Source: Fidelibacterota bacterium (lineage in GTDB: Bacteria; Pseudomonadota; Alphaproteobacteria; Rhodospirillales; Rhodospirillaceae). Taken from it: DNA of 32,228 bases. Shown here piece after piece: positions 23,641 through 31,275 of the stretch. Every line of letters starts with the position of its first letter. Positions within the stretch are counted from its first letter, which is position 1. The notes beneath the pieces are model-generated. The model did no database searches, had not been told where the DNA came from, and saw only the letters and a list, made by a program, of their open reading frames with translations. Position numbers and translations under genes: made by a program. The stretch spans positions 1-32,228 of the forward strand of contig CAMDOZ010000019.1 in assembly GCA_945903705.1 (NCBI GenBank), given 5' to 3'.

Positions 23641-24672
23641 TTAAGGCTTCCAACCCGTAAGCATGCGCTCGACCGCGATACGAGCGCGACCGGCAATGGC
23701 GGGATCGATCGTCACTTCGTGCTGTTCGGTCTCGAGAGTCCGAAGGATGTTCGAGAGCTCGATCTTCTTCATGAACGGGCAGAGATTGCACGGGCGCACA
23801 AACTCGAGTTCCGGATACTCGGCCGCGACGTTGTCGCTCATGGAGCATTCGGTGATGAGCACGGTCTTCTTGGGCTTGTTCTTGGCGACATAGGCGACCA
23901 TGCCGGCGGTGGAGCCGGCGTAGTCGGCTTCCGCGACAACCTCGGGTGAGCACTCCGGATGGGCGAGCACGACCACGCCCGGATTGGACTCGCGAAGGCC
24001 GCGAATATCGGCGGGCGTGAACGTCTCGTGCACCACGCAGCGGCCCTTCCAAGTGATGATTTCGCAACTCACCAGCTTCGCGGTGTTGAGGGCGAGATAT
24101 TCATCCGGCAGCATGATGACCCGCGGCACGCCGAGACCTTCGACGATCTCCTTCGCGTTGCCAGACGTGCAGCAGATGTCGCACTCGGCTTTTACGGCCG
24201 CCGAGGTGTTCACATAGGTGACCACGGGAACGCCCGGGTATTCGGCCCGGAGGCGGCGGACATCTTCCGGCGTGATGGACTCGGCGAGCGTGCAGCCCGC
24301 GCCCAGATCCGGGATGAGGACTTTCTTCGAAGGATTCAGGAGCTTCGCGGTCTCGGCCATGAAGTGCACGCCGGCCATAACAATGATGTCGGCCTCGACC
24401 TTCACGGCGCTGCGCGCGAGCGCGAGGGAATCGCCCGTAATGTCGGAGATGCAGTGGAAGATCTCCGGCGTCATATAATTGTGGCCGAGGATGACGGCGT
24501 TCTTTTCCGCCTTCAGCTGGTTGATGCGCGCGATCATGGGCGCGAACAGCGGCCATTCGATCTCGGGGATGACGGTTTTGACCCGGTCGTAAAGGTGCGC
24601 GGTGTCGCGCTCAACTTCCGAGGTAAAGCGAAGGTCGCGTGCGCGCGTGATGTTGGTGTTGACCACGTTCAT
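23641..24672 (-). CDS. nadA: Quinolinate synthase (4Fe-4S enzyme)
   Basis: NadA condenses iminoaspartate with dihydroxyacetone phosphate to quinolinate in the cytoplasm. 343 residues. The three domain-repeat cysteines expected to hold the 4Fe-4S cluster are Cys127 (GAGCTLA), Cys241 (HPECS) and Cys298 (CNLCPFM). Other signatures are HNYMTPEIFHCISDITGDSL, YVNTSAAVKAECDICCTSGNA, LPDEYLALN, GRCVVHETFT and AGSTAGMV. GGACG lies just upstream of the ATG. The iminoaspartate supplier (nadB or aspartate dehydrogenase) must be encoded outside the window. The 338-base upstream region carries several palindromes, and the NUDIX-type regulator lies beyond it on the same strand. Confidence 0.97.
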   Translation of the reverse strand: MNVVNTNITRARDLRFTSEVERDTAHLYDRVKTVIPEIEWPLFAPMIARINQLKAEKNAVILGHNYMTPEIFHCISDITGDSLALARSAVKVEADIIVMAGVHFMAETAKLLNPSKKVLIPDLGAGCTLAESITPEDVRRLRAEYPGVPVVTYVNTSAAVKAECDICCTSGNAKEIVEGLGVPRVIMLPDEYLALNTAKLVSCEIITWKGRCVVHETFTPADIRGLRESNPGVVVLAHPECSPEVVAEADYAGSTAGMVAYVAKNKPKKTVLITECSMSDNVAAEYPELEFVRPCNLCPFMKKIELSNILRTLETEQHEVTIDPAIAGRARIAVERMLTGWKP

Positions 24673-24871
24673 GGTCGTCGTCCTTCTGTGATCCCTGATC
24701 GCTTGCGTCGCCGACTATTTATGAAGCTTCGGCGTTACTTGTGCTTACTTTGAGCATATGTGGGCCGCGAAAAAAGCACGTGTACGGTCCACGTGTTAAG
24801 CTTAGAACCATAGAGAGCATAAGGGGGGCGAGTCAAGACCGCGGATCCGCGGCGGATATCCCGCAGTGCAG

Positions 24872-24897
24872 AAAAAGCGCAGGCCCTTCAAGGGCCT
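24872..24897 (-). terminator. Possible terminator after the NUDIX regulator gene
   Basis: On the minus strand AGGCCCTT-G-AAGGGCCT is a perfect palindrome followed by GCGC and TTTTT. The loop is tight and the T-run is separated by four bases, so termination efficiency is doubtful. It would insulate nadA from the regulator gene. Confidence 0.35.
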
Positions 24898-24937
24898 AGA
24901 GCCGGCCGTTTCAGGTCACGAGTAAAATCAGCGGTCT

Positions 24938-24958
24938 AAATTATCTCTGAGATAATTT
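24938..24958. promoter_or_regulatory. 21-bp perfect palindrome (copy 2 of TTATMTC-W-GAKATAA)
   Basis: Perfectly symmetric around T24948 with the core TTATCTCTGAGATAA at 24941-24955. It shares arms and spacing with copies at 9344 and 24996. It lies upstream of nadA and downstream of the regulator stop. There is no T-run typical of a terminator. Confidence 0.5.
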
Positions 24959-24995
24959 TATGGTTGAATATATAGCCCGATACCAACCGCTTTAT

Positions 24996-25010
24996 TTATA
25001 TCAGAGATAA
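24996..25010. promoter_or_regulatory. Imperfect palindrome (copy 3 of TTATMTC-W-GAKATAA)
   Basis: TTATATCAGAGATAA has one mismatch between its arms and abuts the stop codon of the NUDIX regulator. Its centre lies 55 bases from that of copy 2, about five helical turns, a spacing compatible with co-operative binding. Confidence 0.45.
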
Positions 25011-26009
25011 TTATTTTTTGCGGACGCGAACGGGGACGCGGACGCCGGGCGCCGGACGTTCGTGCACGACCTCGCGCCGGAAACGGAAAATCTCCGCCGG
25101 ACGGCCCCCGGTTTGCGCCGAGACATGGCCCGTGGGTTCGACGAGGCCTTCGTTGGCGACCAGGCGGCGAAAGTTCTGTTTGTGCAAAGGACCGCCCGCC
25201 AGCGCTTCGACCGCGCGCTGCAGCTGAAAGAGCGTAAAGGTCGCCGGCATTAGCTCGAAAATCACCGGCCTATATTTGATTTTGGCCCTAAGCCGTCCAA
25301 GCGCGGTCGCGAGGATGCGCCTGTGATCCTTGGTGAGGGCGGCGCCGGTGACGAGCTGGGCCGCAACCACGCCGGGTTCCACTTTCTGGCCGCTGTCGAA
25401 ACTGGCCTCGAACACGAGCCCCGCCTCGTAAAGGAGTTCGTAACGGTCGAGCACCCGCTCATTGTCCCACGCCCCCCCCTCGACCCCGAAGGCCAACATC
25501 ATGCGGTCGCGCCGGCGCTGACGTTCCGGGCCATTTGCATCATCCCGCCAGGTGGCCAGACGCGGCAGGACCACGGAATCGAGGACGGCCGGAGTCCCCT
25601 TGCGCCAGTCCTCCCACGGGAAATGCCGATACCAGTCGACCCAGTCCGCTTTCGCCGTGCTCTTCACCTCGGTCTGGCGCCCCAGTGCGAGATAGCCGAC
25701 GGAGACGGGGCGCGGGCCCCCCGCACGCTCCTCCGGGTCGCGGAATTTATTACCGAAAGTATAAAGCTGTTCGACATAGCCGAGGGCGAGGCCGGTCTGT
25801 TCGTTCACCCACGTCCGCAAACCTTCTTCGAGCGTCCGATGCTCCGTTGGATCGAAGGGACCACAGGGCAGGCCGGCACGGGCAGCGGTGTCAGGCGGCT
25901 GAACCATGAGAATCTTGGGAGATTCGTCGGTGACCGCCGCAATGGCGACCGAGAGTTCGACGACGATCCCGGAGAGGCGGGCCGGTTCGGGGCTGGCAGG
26001 TGTCTTCAT
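25011..26009 (-). CDS. NUDIX-winged-helix regulator of NAD synthesis (NrtR/NadQ type)
   Basis: I take the ATG at 26009 (MKTPASPEPARLSGIVVELS), giving 332 residues. An ATG at 26054 lies in frame, but the 15 added residues would read through the candidate promoter. Residues about 12-190 resemble a NUDIX fold (IVVELSVAIAAVTDESPKIL; GPFDPTEHRTLEEGLRTWVNEQTGL) without an intact hydrolase box, so it is probably a ligand sensor. The C-terminal third (about 230-330) is a winged helix: FTLFQLQRAVEALAGGPLHK, then NFRRLVANEGLVEPTG and GGRPAEIFRFRR. NrtR/NadQ-type repressors control nad genes in response to NAD-related metabolites or nucleotides. Its position upstream of nadA on the same strand supports this. 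The end RVPVRVRKK is basic. Confidence 0.85.
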   Translation of the reverse strand: MKTPASPEPARLSGIVVELSVAIAAVTDESPKILMVQPPDTAARAGLPCGPFDPTEHRTLEEGLRTWVNEQTGLALGYVEQLYTFGNKFRDPEERAGGPRPVSVGYLALGRQTEVKSTAKADWVDWYRHFPWEDWRKGTPAVLDSVVLPRLATWRDDANGPERQRRRDRMMLAFGVEGGAWDNERVLDRYELLYEAGLVFEASFDSGQKVEPGVVAAQLVTGAALTKDHRRILATALGRLRAKIKYRPVIFELMPATFTLFQLQRAVEALAGGPLHKQNFRRLVANEGLVEPTGHVSAQTGGRPAEIFRFRREVVHERPAPGVRVPVRVRKK

Positions 26010-26017
26010 TGGGAACC

Positions 26018-26045
26018 GGTATAGGGCAAAAAGTGCCGCCCACAA
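26018..26045 (-). promoter_or_regulatory. Possible promoter giving a leaderless regulator mRNA
   Basis: On the minus strand TTGTGG (-35) and TATACC (-10) are separated by 16 bases. The -10 ends eight bases before the ATG at 26009. Transcription would start at or next to the A of the ATG, and no Shine-Dalgarno is present. Leaderless mRNAs are common in alphaproteobacteria. Confidence 0.4.
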
Positions 26046-26075
26046 AACCGGCAACCGGGCAAAAATTTCCTATCG

Positions 26076-26090
26076 TTAACCTGTTCTTCA
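26076..26090. promoter_or_regulatory. CtrA-box-like site upstream of fliF
   Basis: TTAA-CCTGTTC-TTCA differs from the CtrA consensus TTAA-N7-TTAA by one base. It lies 124-138 bases before the fliF start, in the divergent region shared with the NUDIX regulator. In Caulobacter the fliF operon is an early-class CtrA target. Confidence 0.45.
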
Positions 26091-26213
26091 CGGCGCGGGC
26101 GATACCGTCCGGGGACCGGGGCAAAACTGTCCAGAATTCGCTTTTTTGAGAGCCAGAACGTCCCGGCACCGACAACCACGCCGCATCGACAACGGCCGAG
26201 AGGAACGAGACCT

Positions 26214-27848
26214 GTGAATCCCTTCGTCCAGCAAATGAAAAACCTGGGCCCCGCCCGCCTGGCCGCCATGGCCGGCGTCGCCGTAGGCCTCATCGCCTTC
26301 ATCATTTTCTTCGCGACGAGGTTCTCAACCTCGCCGATGACGGAACTGTACGGCAATTTGTCGGCGACGGATTCGCGCGAAATCATCAAGCAGCTTGAGC
26401 TGTCCGGCGTTCCGTTCACCACCGCCGACAATAACAGCCAGATCCTGATCGCGGGCGAGCAAGTCACCGCCGTACGCATGCAGATGGCCGAACAGGGCCT
26501 GCCCTCCGGCGGCACCATCGGCTACGAAGTCTTCGACAGCATGGACGCGCTCGGCGCCACCAACTTCATCCAGAACATCAATCTCCTGCGCGCGCTCGAA
26601 GGCGAGCTTGCGCGCACCATCAAGTCGATCGAAGGCGTGCAGAACGCCCGCGTGCATCTCGTGATGCCGACCCGCGAGATGTTCACCCGCGAAACGCAGG
26701 AGCCCACGGCGTCCGTCTACATCAAGATGCGCTCGGGCCGCCTCGCCGAAAACCAAGTGAATGCCGTTCAGCATCTGATCGCCGCCGCGGTGCCGAAGCT
26801 GAAACCCTCCAACATTTCGATTGTGGATGAACGCGGTGCACTGCTGTCGCGCTCGTTCGAGAACGACGACGCGATGGTCGCGGCACAGCAGGACGAAGCC
26901 GTGAAGAACATGGAGCGCCGCCTGTCGACCTCCGTGATTTCGCTGGTCGAGAGCTCGCTAGGCCCCGGCAAGGTGCGCGCCGAAGTGCGCGCCGAAATGG
27001 AATTCGACAAAGTCGTCACGGCCGAAGAGATCTTCAATCCCGACCAGGCGGTCATCCGCTCGTCGGTCACCGTGACTGAAAACAACGTCCAGAACGAATC
27101 CGATCCGACCGACGTCACGGTGGGCAATCAGCTGCCCGACGCCGCCGCCAATACAGGCGGTGCGGCGCGCATGACCACCAACGAGAACCGCTCGGAAGAA
27201 ACGGTCAACTACGACATCTCGAAGACCACACGGAACCAGGTGCGCGAAGCGGGCACCTTGAAGCGACTGTCGGTCGCAGTGCTCGTGGACGGCAACTATA
27301 CGACCAATGCTGAAACCAATGAGCGCACGTACGCGGCGCTCGACACCGAGACGATGGACAAGATCCGCTTGCTGGTGAATAACGCCGTCGGCTACTCGGC
27401 CGACCGCGGCGACCAGATCGAAGTGGTCAACATGCCGTTCACCGGCTTCGACGACCTCCTGGGCGACGACGAAGAGTTCAACCTCCTTGGCTTCACCAAG
27501 GAAGAGATCATGCGCATGGCGGAAGGCCTTGGTGTCGCGGTCGTCGCGGTGCTGGTCATCCTGCTCGTGGTCCGCCCGCTGGTGACCCGCGCCTTCGAAG
27601 CGATGCCGCAAGGCGACGAAGCGCTGCTCACCACCGACGGCGCCATGGCGCAGCTCACGGGTCCGGGCGGCGTGCCCATGCCCATGGGTCAGAAAGAAGA
27701 AGAAGAGGACTTGGACGAGCTTATCGACATCGACAAGGTGGAAGGCCGGGTGAAGGCGTCCAGCCTGCGCAAGATCGGCGACATCGTCGACAAGCACCCG
27801 GAAGAGGCCTTGTCGATCATCAGAACCTGGCTTTATCAGGAAAATTAA
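26214..27848 (+). CDS. fliF: Flagellar MS-ring protein FliF
   Basis: 544 residues from a GTG start with GAGAGGAA upstream. Membrane segments are at about 14-36 (LAAMAGVAVGLIAFIIFFAT) and about 435-458 (VAVVAVLVILLVVRPLV). The periplasmic part has the YscJ/FliF signature (ELYGNLSATDSREIIKQLEL; ILIAGEQVTAVRMQMAEQGL; LEGELARTIKSIEGVQNARV; HLVMPTREMF). The cytoplasmic tail RVKASSLRKIGDIVDKHPEE with ALSIIRTWLYQE is the FliG-binding region. FliF forms the inner-membrane ring on which the switch and export apparatus assemble. It is the first gene of the fliF-fliG-fliH-fliN-motA-flbD series. Confidence 0.97.
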   Translation: MNPFVQQMKNLGPARLAAMAGVAVGLIAFIIFFATRFSTSPMTELYGNLSATDSREIIKQLELSGVPFTTADNNSQILIAGEQVTAVRMQMAEQGLPSGGTIGYEVFDSMDALGATNFIQNINLLRALEGELARTIKSIEGVQNARVHLVMPTREMFTRETQEPTASVYIKMRSGRLAENQVNAVQHLIAAAVPKLKPSNISIVDERGALLSRSFENDDAMVAAQQDEAVKNMERRLSTSVISLVESSLGPGKVRAEVRAEMEFDKVVTAEEIFNPDQAVIRSSVTVTENNVQNESDPTDVTVGNQLPDAAANTGGAARMTTNENRSEETVNYDISKTTRNQVREAGTLKRLSVAVLVDGNYTTNAETNERTYAALDTETMDKIRLLVNNAVGYSADRGDQIEVVNMPFTGFDDLLGDDEEFNLLGFTKEEIMRMAEGLGVAVVAVLVILLVVRPLVTRAFEAMPQGDEALLTTDGAMAQLTGPGGVPMPMGQKEEEEDLDELIDIDKVEGRVKASSLRKIGDIVDKHPEEALSIIRTWLYQEN

Positions 27849-27890
27849 CGGGCTGGCGCCGGTTAGGCGGCGCGCAAGGCTCGGACTATA

Positions 27891-27915
27891 ATGCCGCCCA
27901 GAATACCGGCGGCAT
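27891..27915 (+). other. Hairpin (and TATAAT) in the fliF-fliG gap
   Basis: ATGCCGCC and GGCGGCAT form an 8-bp stem with a nine-base loop, 22 bases before the fliG start. It has no T-run. A perfect TATAAT overlaps its left edge at 27887-27892, but no good -35 precedes it. It may tune the amount of downstream mRNA or processing. Confidence 0.4.
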
Positions 27916-27937
27916 CGGGGACAAAGAGTTAGTTTAG

Positions 27938-28957
27938 ATGGCGCGTATCAAAGAGGACTATCGCAGCCTGACGGGCCCTCAGAAGGCCGCGATCATGATG
28001 CTGTCTTTGGGCGAAGAACAGGCCGGCAAGCTGTTCGGCTTGATGGAAGACGACGAGATCAAGGAACTGTCGCAGATCATGGCCAACCTCGGCACCGTGG
28101 GCGCAAACCTGGTCGAACGACTGTTCGTCGACTTCGCCGACGCCATTTCGAACACCGGCTCGCTGGTAGGTTCCTACGAATCCACCGAGCGCCTGCTCGT
28201 CAAGTCGCTCGATAAAGAACGCGTCGCCCTCATCATGGAAGAAATCCGCGGCCCCGCCGGCCGCACCATGTGGGACAAGCTGGGCAACGTGCACGAGCAG
28301 GTGCTGGCGAACTACCTCAAGAACGAGTATCCGCAGACCGTCGCGGTCGTCCTTTCGAAGGTCAAAGCCGACCACGCCAGCCGCGTGCTGGCGCTTCTGC
28401 CGGAAGGCTTCGCGATGGAAGTCGTCATGCGCATGCTGCACATGGAAGCGGTGCAAAAGGACGTGCTGGAGTCGATCGAAAAGACGCTGCGCACCGAATT
28501 CATGTCGAACCTTGCGCGGACGGCACGCCGCGACAGTCACGAAATGATGGCGGAAATCTTCAACAACCTCGACCGCAACACCGAAGCGCGCTTCCTCACC
28601 GCCCTCGAAGAGCGCAACCGCGAGTCGGCCGAGAAGATCAAAGCGCTCATGTTCACCTTCGAGGACCTGGTGCGCCTCGACACGGCGGGTGCGCAGACGC
28701 TTCTGCGCCACGTGGAAAAGGAAAAGCTGGCTCTCGCGCTCAAGGGAGCAAGCGACGGCGTCAAGGAACTGTTCTTCGCCAACATGTCCGAGCGCGCCGG
28801 CAAGATGCTCAAGGAAGACATGGACAGCCTCGGCCCCGTCCGCCTCAAGGATGTGGAAGAAGCGCAGACCGCCGTCGTCACGCTCGCGAAGGAACTTTCA
28901 AATTCCGGCCAGATCGTCATCTCCGAAGGCAAGGACGACGACGAGCTGGTGTATTAA
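27938..28957 (+). CDS. fliG: Flagellar motor switch protein FliG
   Basis: 339 residues, normal length. The N-terminal domain that binds FliF reads [20 protein letters not shown]. The middle domain has [20 protein letters not shown] and [11 protein letters not shown], the FliM-binding EHPQ-like region with YPQT in its place. The C-terminal torque helix region [20 protein letters not shown] then REVEKEKL-like [15 protein letters not shown] and [23 protein letters not shown] holds the charged residues that meet the stator. FliG transmits torque and direction at the cytoplasmic face. No strong Shine-Dalgarno precedes the ATG, so translation may depend on the fliF transcript context. Confidence 0.97.
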   Translation: MARIKEDYRSLTGPQKAAIMMLSLGEEQAGKLFGLMEDDEIKELSQIMANLGTVGANLVERLFVDFADAISNTGSLVGSYESTERLLVKSLDKERVALIMEEIRGPAGRTMWDKLGNVHEQVLANYLKNEYPQTVAVVLSKVKADHASRVLALLPEGFAMEVVMRMLHMEAVQKDVLESIEKTLRTEFMSNLARTARRDSHEMMAEIFNNLDRNTEARFLTALEERNRESAEKIKALMFTFEDLVRLDTAGAQTLLRHVEKEKLALALKGASDGVKELFFANMSERAGKMLKEDMDSLGPVRLKDVEEAQTAVVTLAKELSNSGQIVISEGKDDDELVY

Positions 28958-28975
28958 CGGACAGGCTCAAAATCG

Positions 28976-29794
28976 ATGGCTCGTACCTCACCCTCCCGCA
29001 AGTTCCTGTTCGAACGCTCGTTCGACGATCCGTCGAAGCTCTACCTGCCCGGCGAGCGCCGGCGCTCGGAGGTCGAAGCCGAAGAGGCCATCGAGGCGGC
29101 GCGGCTCGAACGCGAGCTGGAGGCGAAGCTTGCCGGCGAACCGGCCGGTCCTGCAGCCCCGCCGCCCGAGCCGACCGCGAAGCCAGAATTCACCCAGGCG
29201 CAGCTCGATGCCGCCAAAGAAGAAGGCTACATCCAGGGCCACGGCGCGGCGCTGGAAGAAGCCGCGACCGCGCGCGAGCACTATGCGGCCGACGCGCTCA
29301 ATGTGATCGCGCAAGGGCTCGCGGCGCTCAATACGCAGCAGGCGGACTCCAATAAGGAACTCGCCAATCTCGCTATGCGCATGGTGTACGGGCTCGCCCG
29401 CCGGCTGCTGCCGGAGCACGCCCAGGCCCATGCGGTTGACAGCATCGAAGCCTTTGTGCGCCAAGTGCTGCCGCTGGCCGTCGGCGAGCCGCGCCTTGTG
29501 GTGCGCAGCCATCCGATGATTTCGGAGGACCTGGACGCCCGGCTGAAGGACGTCTTTGCCCGCTCGGCCTTCCAGGGGACCTTCACGGTCGTCACCGACT
29601 ACGAAGTACAACCGGGCGATTGCCGCCTGGAATGGGAAGGCGGCGGCGCCGACCGCGATGAAACCCGCATTTGGGCGGAGATCCGTGAGGTCGTGGCCGC
29701 CAATTTCGGCGATATCGACATAAATGCCCTGGATGCGGCCGCGGACAAACTGGCCCAAGAGCCGCCCGCAGCGCCCGTCGACGGGGCATCTTAA
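28976..29794 (+). CDS. fliH: Flagellar export regulator FliH (FlbE-like)
   Basis: 272 residues, somewhat longer than enteric FliH. A disordered, Pro/Ala/Glu-rich N-terminus (about 20-75) is followed by QLDAAKEEGYIQGHGAALEE (about 78-97), the FliH 'A..EGy..G...g..e' signature. A long helix comes next, then the C-terminal domain (LAMRMVYGLARRLLPEHAQA; VRQVLPLAVGEPRLVVRSHP), ending in WEGGGADRDETRIWAEI. FliH binds and restrains the export ATPase FliI and docks it to the switch. Position between fliG and fliN equals flbE of Caulobacter. No fliI is present in the window. Confidence 0.9.
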   Translation: MARTSPSRKFLFERSFDDPSKLYLPGERRRSEVEAEEAIEAARLERELEAKLAGEPAGPAAPPPEPTAKPEFTQAQLDAAKEEGYIQGHGAALEEAATAREHYAADALNVIAQGLAALNTQQADSNKELANLAMRMVYGLARRLLPEHAQAHAVDSIEAFVRQVLPLAVGEPRLVVRSHPMISEDLDARLKDVFARSAFQGTFTVVTDYEVQPGDCRLEWEGGGADRDETRIWAEIREVVAANFGDIDINALDAAADKLAQEPPAAPVDGAS

Positions 29795-29861
29795 GGTTCT
29801 ATTTCAACCGGCCGCGTAAAGTGGCCAGCACGGCGAACCGATCGCCGGCAGGAGCAAAGAG

Positions 29862-30254
29862 ATGGCAGAGCAAGACAACGGCAAAAAGGGCAAGACCGTC
29901 AGCGAGCTTTCGCTGAACGAGATCGAAGTCGATGCCAAGTCCGCCAAGGCCGACGATGGCGATGATTCGTGGGACGATCCGGCAGATATTCCGGATAAAC
30001 CCCGATCGGCCCAGGATCTTGAAGCGGTCTACGACATCCCCGTGCGCGTCTCGGCTGTGCTGGGCAAGTCGTCGATGCAGGTGAACGAGCTCCTGAAGCT
30101 GGGGCGCGGCGCCGTAGTCGAACTCGACCGCAAAGTCGGCGAAGCCATCGATATTTACGTGAACGACCGATTGGTCGCCCGCGGCGAAGTCGTCGTCGTC
30201 GACGACCGCCTCGGCATCACGATGACGGAAATCATCAAGACGCAGAAGGCTTAG
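29862..30254 (+). CDS. fliN: Flagellar motor switch protein FliN
   Basis: 130 residues. An acidic, poorly conserved N-terminus (1-50) is followed by the SpoA/FliN domain: YDIPVRVSAVLGKSSMQVNE then LLKLGRGAVVELDRKVGEAI, DIYVNDRLVARGEVVVVDDR and LGITMTEII. FliN forms the bottom of the C-ring with FliM and binds the export machinery. AGGAGC lies ten bases before the ATG. The next gene starts seven bases after its stop, so both are co-translated. Confidence 0.97.
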   Translation: MAEQDNGKKGKTVSELSLNEIEVDAKSAKADDGDDSWDDPADIPDKPRSAQDLEAVYDIPVRVSAVLGKSSMQVNELLKLGRGAVVELDRKVGEAIDIYVNDRLVARGEVVVVDDRLGITMTEIIKTQKA

Positions 30255-30261
30255 AAATCAC

Positions 30262-31104
30262 ATGGCCGAACACGTCGAAAAACTGACCGGAGACCGGCTG
30301 CCTCGGCTGGCACGCCGCACCATGTTCGACGGCGCGACCGTCCTGGGTCTCGCCGGCGGCCTCTTGCTGGTCGTTGCGGCTATCGGCCTCGGCGGCTCGG
30401 CAGCGGCTTTCTTCAACATTCCCGGCCTCCTGATCGTCGTGGGCGGCACCGTCGCCGTCACCACCGTATGCTTCACCATGACCGACGTCGCGCGCACCAT
30501 CGCCGTCATCGGCTCGACCTTCATCGCCCGCGAGCGCGATCCGCAAGACGTCGCCTATACGATGCTCGAGCTCTCGGACTTCTCGCGCAAACACGGCGTC
30601 CTGCGCCTACAGGGCCAGCCGTTGCAGCGCTTCGTGAAGGAGCCGCTTCTGTTCAAGGCGCTCTCGATGCTCGTCGAGGGCCTTCCTGAAAAAGACATCG
30701 CCGACATCCTCAACGAAGACCTGGCCGGCACCACGGCACGGGTTCAAAGATCGGCAAACGTGCTGCGCAAAGCCGCGGAAATCTCGCCGGCCATGGGACT
30801 TATCGGCACGCTGATCGGCCTCGTTCAGATGCTGGGCAACCTCTCGGATCCGAGCGTCATCGGCCCGGCGATGGCCGTGGCCCTGCTCACGACCTTCTAC
30901 GGCGTCGTGCTCGCCAACATGGTCTTCAATCCCTTGGCGGCGAAGCTCGAGCGCAACGCGGCCGAGGAACATCTCATCGGCTACATCTACACCCTGGGCA
31001 CGCTGTCGATCATCCGTAAGGATGCGCCGCGCCGGCTGGAAATGCTGCTGAACAGCGCGCTTCCGCCGGAGAGCAAGGTGCGTTTCGCGGGCGAACGCGA
31101 TTAA
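30262..31104 (+). CDS. Flagellar stator protein, MotA/PomA family (PomA-like)
   Basis: 280 residues with membrane segments at about 24-45, 50-70, 172-195 and 204-226. The motif ISPAMGLIGTLIGLVQMLGN followed by DPSVIGPAMAVALLTTFYGVVLANMVFNP is closer to PomA-type stators of Na+-driven motors than to enteric MotA. The conserved prolines of segments 3 and 4 are present. The cytoplasmic loop carries charged residues for FliG contact. With MotB/PomB it forms the ion channel that turns the motor. No motB/pomB follows; the next gene is flbD after a repeat element. Ion type cannot be fixed from this half of the pair. Confidence 0.9.
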   Translation: MAEHVEKLTGDRLPRLARRTMFDGATVLGLAGGLLLVVAAIGLGGSAAAFFNIPGLLIVVGGTVAVTTVCFTMTDVARTIAVIGSTFIARERDPQDVAYTMLELSDFSRKHGVLRLQGQPLQRFVKEPLLFKALSMLVEGLPEKDIADILNEDLAGTTARVQRSANVLRKAAEISPAMGLIGTLIGLVQMLGNLSDPSVIGPAMAVALLTTFYGVVLANMVFNPLAAKLERNAAEEHLIGYIYTLGTLSIIRKDAPRRLEMLLNSALPPESKVRFAGERD

Positions 31105-31119
31105 AGGCTTTTTTAAATT

Positions 31120-31216
31120 GTCGCGTGTCCGGCCGGTCGCGCGCGAAGGCGCGCATCTATCAACCGGCCGGCCAAGGGCCGGCTGGCCGGAAAACCACTT
31201 TTCCTGGACACGCGAC
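31120..31216. repeat. REP-like palindromic element, expanded copy
   Basis: GTCGCGTGTCC and GGACACGCGAC are perfect 11-bp terminal inverted arms. The ends match the short copy at 20753-20802. About 47 extra bases (31138 to about 31185) rich in GGCC palindromes (GGCCGGCC, GGGCCGGC) are inserted after CCGGCCGG. It lies between the stator gene and flbD. Confidence 0.75.
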
Positions 31217-31275
31217 GATTGACGCGCAGGTCCCTTGCGCGGCAATAACTACATAAAACTAAGTCGGGACTTCTC

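Larger units (their letters stand above)
24673..25010 (-). promoter_or_regulatory. nadA upstream region: candidate promoter and several operator-like repeats
   Basis: This 338-base gap separates the NUDIX regulator from nadA and has no coding frame. From nadA outward it holds several elements. A minus-strand TAAATA-like -10 lies near 24714-24719. A direct repeat TTACTT at 24735 and 24745 has a ten-base period, one helical turn, and would overlap the -35 area. Two CACGTG palindromes sit at 24777 and 24790. A CCGCGGATCCGCGG palindrome is at 24839-24852, and a hairpin at 24881-24897. Two copies of the TTATMTC-W-GAKATAA palindrome close the region at 24941 and 24996. Which of these the regulator binds cannot be decided by eye. 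Confidence 0.5.

Noticed and set aside
23609-24067. In-frame extension upstream of nadC
   Set aside because: It overlaps the well-supported nadA frame and has no similarity to NadC; the family N-terminus begins at 23608.
27887-27892. TATAAT as an internal fliG promoter
   Set aside because: No acceptable -35 at 16-18 bases upstream, and the bases are shared with the hairpin stem.
31102-31117. TTAA...TTAA pair after the stator gene as a CtrA box for flbD
   Set aside because: The spacing is eight bases instead of seven, and the REP-like element lies between it and flbD.
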